From Clostridia bacterium (GTDB taxonomy: Bacteria > Bacillota > Clostridia > UMGS1883): 44,307 nucleotides of DNA. The stretch covers positions 1 through 44,307 of the forward strand of contig JAFQLL010000062.1 in NCBI GenBank assembly GCA_017414645.1, in the 5' to 3' direction. Below are positions 40,322-44,307 of this stretch, piece by piece (position 1 is the stretch's first letter; each line of letters starts with the position of its first letter). The position numbers and the translations under genes are program-made. The notes beneath the pieces are model-generated. The model searched no databases. It was given only the letters and a program-made list of their open reading frames with translations, and was not told the DNA's origin.

Positions 40322-40795
40322 TTACCGCTTTTGCATCATATTTTCAATTTCTTCCGCTGCCAGGTGCCGTTGTATACGCCTTGCTAATAATTCAAAGCTT
40401 TCGTTTTTGTCGAGCTTGTCGCATACAGCACATAACGCCTCATCCTCTTCTGAAAGCCTTTTCAAAAAGAAATTAAGCTTTTCTGTAACAGCAGCTCCAT
40501 CCTTACAAAACATAACAAAATCGCCGTTTTCAATGCGCGCCGCTTCTACCTCACAAATGCGGGAAATCAAGTTGCCTGCTCTTTTGATACACCCACATGC
40601 CTTATAATATGGCATGCCTTCACAGCCCGAAAGCCTTACACTAACCACAAAGTGCTCCTTTGAGTGCTTAAGCCTTTCGTATTCCTTAAAGGCAAACTCA
40701 CGATTTTTAAGCCCTGTCAGCCCATCGTGGTATTTAAAGAAGCTTTCATGGTCAGCCTCCAACTTTTTGCGTTGCTTTTTACCAAAAAACATCAT
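40322..40795 (-). CDS. Degenerate GGDEF-domain protein
   Basis: This 157-aa protein begins like a GGDEF domain ([20 protein letters not shown] matches the family's DxLTGLxNRxxF), but the catalytic features are lost. The metal-binding lDhFKxxND strand is replaced by [17 protein letters not shown], and the GGDEF site reads ENGDF. A C-terminal helical part continues to the stop. It therefore cannot be an active diguanylate cyclase as read; it may bind a ligand or partner. Its ATG overlaps the tyrS stop (ATGA, 4 nt), so its translation is coupled to tyrosyl-tRNA synthetase, an unexpected pairing. Confidence 0.72.
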   Translation of the reverse strand: MMFFGKKQRKKLEADHESFFKYHDGLTGLKNREFAFKEYERLKHSKEHFVVSVRLSGCEGMPYYKACGCIKRAGNLISRICEVEAARIENGDFVMFCKDGAAVTEKLNFFLKRLSEEDEALCAVCDKLDKNESFELLARRIQRHLAAEEIENMMQKR

Positions 40796-42015
40796 TTAAC
40801 TACAATCTTTAAGAATGCCTTCTTACCCTTCTTTACAACCACCTTGCCGTCTGCAAAAAGGTCTTCTGTGAGAGCAAGAGCAAAGTCTGTCATTTTTTCG
40901 CCGTTTATGGAAAGACCACCCTGCTGAACAAGTCTTCTGCCTTCGCCCTTAGAGGGAATGAAGCCTGCCTGTACAAGAACATCCATAACTGTTTCGCTGC
41001 CATCAGCCTTAGCTACTTCAAAGGTGGGCATGTTTTCATCACTGCCCTGACCACCAAATACAGCTTCTGCAGCGCTCTTTGCCTTATTAGCTTCGTCTTC
41101 GCCATGTACAAGCTTTGTAACCTCGTAGGCAAGACGACTCTTAACAGCATTTAACTGGCTGCCTTCAAGCTTTTCAAATTCCTTAATTTCGTCCATAGGA
41201 ACGAATGTAAGCATCTTCATGAATCTTACAACATCGGCATCGTCAACGTTTCTCCAGTACTGGTAGAAATCGTAGGGAGAGTACTTTTCAGGGTCGAGCC
41301 ATACAGCACCGGAGGCTGTCTTACCCATCTTCTTACCTTCGCTGTTTGTAAGAAGTGTGAAGGTCATGCCGTAAACCTGCTTCTGGTCCTTTCTTCTGCA
41401 AAGATCTATACCGCCTAAAATGTTGCTCCACTGGTCGTCGCCGCCAAGCTCCATCTTACAGTCGTATTCACGGCTAAGCATTAAAAAGTCATAGCTCTGC
41501 ATAAGCATGTAGTTGAATTCAAGGAAGGAAAGACCCTTTTCAAGTCTTTGCTTGAAGCATTCAGCTGTAAGCATCTTGTTAACAGAGAAGCATGTACCGA
41601 TATCACGAAGGAAATCAACGTAGTTAAGCTTCAAAAGCCAGTCTGCATTGTTAACCATAAGTGCCTTGCCCTCAGAAAAATCGATAACAGAGGAAAGCTG
41701 CTTCTTGAAGCATTCGCAGTTATGCTCAATGATGTCAACTGTCATCATCTTACGCATATCTGTTCTGCCACTGGGGTCGCCTACCATACCTGTACCACCG
41801 CCAACAAGCGCAATGGGACGATGACCGTAGTTCTGCATGTGGCGCATAACAACCATCTGTAAAAAGTGACCTACATGAAGGCTGTCGGCTGTGGGGTCAA
41901 AGCCTATATAAAAGGTTACCTTTTCTTTTTCTAAAAGTTCTCTGATTTCTTCTTCGTGAGTCGTCTGTGCAATAAGACCACGGTCACGAAGCTCATCGAA
42001 TACGTTTGTGTACAT
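40792..42015 (-). CDS. tyrS: Tyrosyl-tRNA synthetase
   Basis: This 407-aa class I aminoacyl-tRNA synthetase charges tRNA-Tyr. The HIGH motif reads HVGH (47-50) and the KMSKS loop reads KMGKT (229-233), as in the TyrZ-like clade. GGDDQWSN in the Tyr-binding region and a C-terminal S4 domain (about 340-407, [16 protein letters not shown]) are present. Many Gram-positive tyrS genes carry a T-box leader, but the 5' region here (about 40 nt from the predicted start of transcription) is too short for one. Confidence 0.96.
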   Translation of the reverse strand: MYTNVFDELRDRGLIAQTTHEEEIRELLEKEKVTFYIGFDPTADSLHVGHFLQMVVMRHMQNYGHRPIALVGGGTGMVGDPSGRTDMRKMMTVDIIEHNCECFKKQLSSVIDFSEGKALMVNNADWLLKLNYVDFLRDIGTCFSVNKMLTAECFKQRLEKGLSFLEFNYMLMQSYDFLMLSREYDCKMELGGDDQWSNILGGIDLCRRKDQKQVYGMTFTLLTNSEGKKMGKTASGAVWLDPEKYSPYDFYQYWRNVDDADVVRFMKMLTFVPMDEIKEFEKLEGSQLNAVKSRLAYEVTKLVHGEDEANKAKSAAEAVFGGQGSDENMPTFEVAKADGSETVMDVLVQAGFIPSKGEGRRLVQQGGLSINGEKMTDFALALTEDLFADGKVVVKKGKKAFLKIVVK

Positions 42016-42054
42016 TATATTTCAACTGCCTTTCAAATTTTTAACATTTGATAT

Positions 42055-42084
42055 ATTATACACTAAAACACATTACCATTGCAA
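42055..42084 (-). promoter_or_regulatory. Promoter of tyrS
   Basis: Minus strand TTGCAA (42079-42084), 18 nt, TATAAT (42055-42060). The leader to the ATG at 42015 is short and shows no antiterminator-type structure. Confidence 0.65.
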
Positions 42085-42104
42085 CCCTTTTTTCGCCTTT
42101 ACTA

Positions 42105-42133
42105 TTGATTTACTTTCATTTTTGTTATAATAT
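42105..42133 (+). promoter_or_regulatory. Promoter of rodA
   Basis: TTGATT (42105-42110) with TATAAT (42126-42131, 15-nt spacer) or TAATAT (42128-42133, 17-nt spacer). It is divergent from and close to the tyrS promoter. GGGAGG lies 5 nt before the rodA ATG. Confidence 0.55.
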
Positions 42134-42167
42134 TAATATACAGTAGTATAAATTCCGGGAGGCAATT

Positions 42168-43277
42168 ATGGTTAAAAAGTTTTTCTCCCGCGACGGAGCC
42201 GACACAAAGCTTCTTTTCGCGGTATTAATATCTGTAATATTCGGCATTTTTATGATAAATTCTGCCACAACAACTATGGGCAGTACCAAGTTTGTGCTTG
42301 TACAATCTTTAGCGTTTGTGATAGGTCTTAGCGTTGCCCTTGTACTCACCTTTGTGGACTATTCCATTTTAAAACAGCTAAGGTTTCTTGCCATGGGCGT
42401 GGGGCTTGCGCTTCTGATATTAGTTCTTATTCTGGGTGTTGGTCGTGAAGACACAGGTACCCAGGGCTGGATCAACCTTGGCTTTGTCAACATTCAGCCT
42501 GCCGAAATTGCAAAGGTGTGCTTTTTGGTTTCCTTTGCAGCACATGTTTCAAAAATACGAGAAGATATAAATTCCATTACAAACATTCTTCTTTTACTGC
42601 TTCACCTTATCGTTCCCGTCGGGCTTATCTTACTTCAGCCCGATATGGGTACTGCAATGGTTTTCATGTTTATGTTTATCCTTATGGTGTTTTTTGCAGG
42701 CATAAGCTATAAATATATTGCAACAGCCTCTATAGTTGCCGTAGCAGGCTCTCTTATGGCGTGGCTGTTCTTTCTTAAGCCTTACCAGAAGGAGCGAATA
42801 TTCTCCTTTCTTAACCCCGAATCTGACCCATTAGGTTCAGGCTATCACATTATCCAGTCAAAAATAGCTGTAGGCTCAGGTCAGCTTTTCGGCACCGGCT
42901 ATAAGGCAGGCATTCAGACACAGATGGACTATCTGCCCGAAAAGCAGACGGACTTTATCTTTTCGGTTATATGCGAAGAATTGGGCTTTATGGGCGCTGC
43001 ATTGGTAATTGCACTTCTCTTTTTCATTCTTTGCCGCATTTTTATAAATGCGCGCCGTGCGCGTGATTCCTTTGGTGAAATACTCTGCGTTGGTGCAGGA
43101 GCAATGCTTCTTTTCCACACCGTTGAAAACATTGGCATGTGCATAAATCTTCTGCCCATAACAGGTATTCCGCTGCCCTTCTTCAGCTACGGCGGTTCGA
43201 ATATGATAACCAGTATGATTGCCATAGGCATTGTATTGTCGGTATCCTTCCACAGAAGAAATAACACTTTCATGTGA
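42168..43277 (+). CDS. rodA: RodA/FtsW/SpoVE family peptidoglycan glycosyltransferase
   Basis: This 369-aa SEDS protein has ten membrane helices and polymerises lipid II into glycan strands. Family motifs present are the QPAEIAK segment, LLQPDMGTA (about 150-160, with the catalytic Asp), GSGQLFGTGYKAG, and DFIFSVICEELGF with TGIPLPFFSYGGS near the C-terminus. The short N-terminus and motif details fit RodA better than FtsW, but SpoVE is possible since no partner PBP is next to it. A terminator follows directly. Confidence 0.92.
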   Translation: MVKKFFSRDGADTKLLFAVLISVIFGIFMINSATTTMGSTKFVLVQSLAFVIGLSVALVLTFVDYSILKQLRFLAMGVGLALLILVLILGVGREDTGTQGWINLGFVNIQPAEIAKVCFLVSFAAHVSKIREDINSITNILLLLLHLIVPVGLILLQPDMGTAMVFMFMFILMVFFAGISYKYIATASIVAVAGSLMAWLFFLKPYQKERIFSFLNPESDPLGSGYHIIQSKIAVGSGQLFGTGYKAGIQTQMDYLPEKQTDFIFSVICEELGFMGAALVIALLFFILCRIFINARRARDSFGEILCVGAGAMLLFHTVENIGMCINLLPITGIPLPFFSYGGSNMITSMIAIGIVLSVSFHRRNNTFM

Positions 43278-43284
43278 TATAAAC

Positions 43285-43317
43285 AAAAAAATGCTCCCGA
43301 GAAGGGAGCATTTTTTT
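43285..43317. terminator. Bidirectional terminator after rodA
   Basis: AAAAAAATGCTCCC (43285-43298) and GGGAGCATTTTTTT (43304-43317) form a perfect 14-bp stem with loop GAGAA. It serves rodA and the convergent gene at the window end. Confidence 0.95.
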
Positions 43318-43319
43318 GT

Positions 43320-44307
43320 TTACTGATTAAGATATGATGCGTAATCAAATGTTATGGTTACACTACCGTCTTCATTTTCCGTAAGGGACGTAAAGCTCTT
43401 AATCTTTGAATTGTTGTTATTGATTCTTATGTATTCCTGCCAGTAGGGTGCGATTATTGTCTTCTCACCAACAGGCTTAATTGTAATTGTGTAAACATTT
43501 TCTGCAATTGTTTCGGCACCTATCACCTCAAAGAAGCAATCGCCCGAGTATGCACTTGTACCCGTGCCTGTGTATGCCGTAAGACCTTCGCTTGAAACAG
43601 AAAGACGTATGCCTGTCTGATTTACGTATGCATTAAGCACATTGTAAAGAATCTTCGAAGCCATTACATTCTCATCATACTCTGTATTATCTGTGCTATC
43701 CTTTACAAGTAAGCCTGCCGCTACCTGATAAATACTTCGTGTAACACCTTCGCCATAGAAGGTCTGGCTGTCAACAGTAACATAGGGTGTGGCTGTAAAT
43801 TTACGGTTGTAGTTACTTTCCGCAAGGTTTGTTATTGCAGATGTAAACACATCGCCCGACTGCCACAATTTTGCAGGAATGTCAACAACAGCATCGCTTC
43901 CCTCTGCTGTAATTTTCACGCCCATTTCTGCACCGTCAACTGTTGCAAGGGAGTCTGCCTTATCTATTTGGGTAATAAAACGAAGACCGCTTTCCGTGCC
44001 TGTTATCTTGCCTTCTTCGTCAACGCCCTCGCCTATTCTTACCTGTGCACCGTTAAGGGTTTTTACACCAAGTGTTGCCGGAGTGTAGTAGCCTTCGGCG
44101 CAGTTTACAGCTGTTTCAACCTTGTAAACCTTTTCGCCGTCTGTAAATGCCACAACGTTTTCGTCTGCGGAATAGAATCTTATGCTGTCATTTTCTGTTA
44201 CAACAAAGCTTTCGTTGTTTTTAAGAGCTGTGCCGTTCTTTGTTACATTAAGTGCACCGCTTGTTTCAACTACCTTAGCATCCACAACCTCAAGGTATGC
44301 TGCCTTG
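43320..44307 (-). CDS. Unrecognised exported-type protein, C-terminal part
   Basis: The reading frame stays open to the window end, so this is the C-terminal ~328 residues of a longer protein. It is rich in Thr, Ser, Asn and acidic residues, has few cysteines and is predicted mostly beta, like surface or secreted proteins. A domain with SGLRFITQIDKADSL ... AKLWQSGDVFTSAITNL ... KFTATPYVTVDSQTFYGE is of a type I have seen in clostridial glycan-degrading and surface proteins, but I cannot name it with confidence. No catalytic motif is visible. It ends at the shared terminator. Confidence 0.6.
   Translation of the reverse strand, partial: KAAYLEVVDAKVVETSGALNVTKNGTALKNNESFVVTENDSIRFYSADENVVAFTDGEKVYKVETAVNCAEGYYTPATLGVKTLNGAQVRIGEGVDEEGKITGTESGLRFITQIDKADSLATVDGAEMGVKITAEGSDAVVDIPAKLWQSGDVFTSAITNLAESNYNRKFTATPYVTVDSQTFYGEGVTRSIYQVAAGLLVKDSTDNTEYDENVMASKILYNVLNAYVNQTGIRLSVSSEGLTAYTGTGTSAYSGDCFFEVIGAETIAENVYTITIKPVGEKTIIAPYWQEYIRINNNNSKIKSFTSLTENEDGSVTITFDYASYLNQ

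Noticed and set aside
42016..42060. T-box leader before tyrS
   Set aside because: The predicted leader is only about 40 nt with no stem I, T-box sequence or terminator.

Overview
The window looks like the chromosome of an anaerobic, plant-polysaccharide-using, probably spore-forming Clostridia (Bacillota), most likely an uncultured gut or digester lineage. Support for this comes from low-to-moderate GC, strong AGGAGG-type ribosome sites, TTGACA/TATAAT promoters with 17-nt spacers, a SPOCS (DUF3794)-LysM protein, BspA-like leucine-rich-repeat and 'stalk' (copper amine oxidase N-like) surface proteins, GH105 and GH51 enzymes, ThyX, and AgrC/LytTR two-component systems. The genus is not identifiable from sequence alone. 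I see no rRNA, tRNA, CRISPR array, transposase or phage gene.

Layout. 1-9098 is a minus-strand housekeeping block: D,D-carboxypeptidase, AI-2E exporter, a U32/TrhP protein and TrmR (both for tRNA wobble-uridine modification), 5-formyl-THF cyclo-ligase, DJ-1/PfpI, DUF2156, Tmk, ThyX and a TagA/WecG glycosyltransferase. Several of these genes overlap by a few bases. 9190-10270 is a RelB-like/zeta toxin-antitoxin pair with a consensus promoter and an operator-like inverted repeat. Divergent from it, 10390-12981 encodes a TetM-like ribosomal GTPase fused to a Rae1/YacP-type NYN nuclease domain; this is the most interesting gene in the window. 13005-15468 is a TetR regulator divergent from glgB, with overlapping promoters on one palindrome. 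15501-18347 is a DMT transporter-FNT channel-stalk protein operon.

18413-33419 is a surface and glycan region. It holds two TpLRR proteins, an RCC1-like/stalk lipoprotein, a secreted GH105 with two discoidin-like domains, two divergent LytTR regulator/AgrC-like kinase pairs, a GH51 arabinofuranosidase and a small cysteine-rich protein. The context suggests sensing plus breakdown of pectin/arabinan side chains, but no substrate or peptide signal is encoded nearby. 33517-34817 is a small P-loop kinase/GNAT pair. 34890-43277 returns to core genes: bioY, a YtqA/YhcC radical SAM protein, mltG, SPOCS-LysM, a CD1247-type zinc-ribbon protein, efp, a degenerate GGDEF protein, tyrS and rodA. The window ends inside an unrecognised exported-type protein.

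Structured non-coding DNA is plentiful. A ~130-bp repeat occurs twice in opposite orientation, each time directly after a stop codon (1-138 and 38954-39092). An array of micro-hairpins arranged as one large dyad lies at 7137-7391. A triple-hairpin element supplies the trmR stop codon. Several promoters have a -10 box inside a long palindrome.
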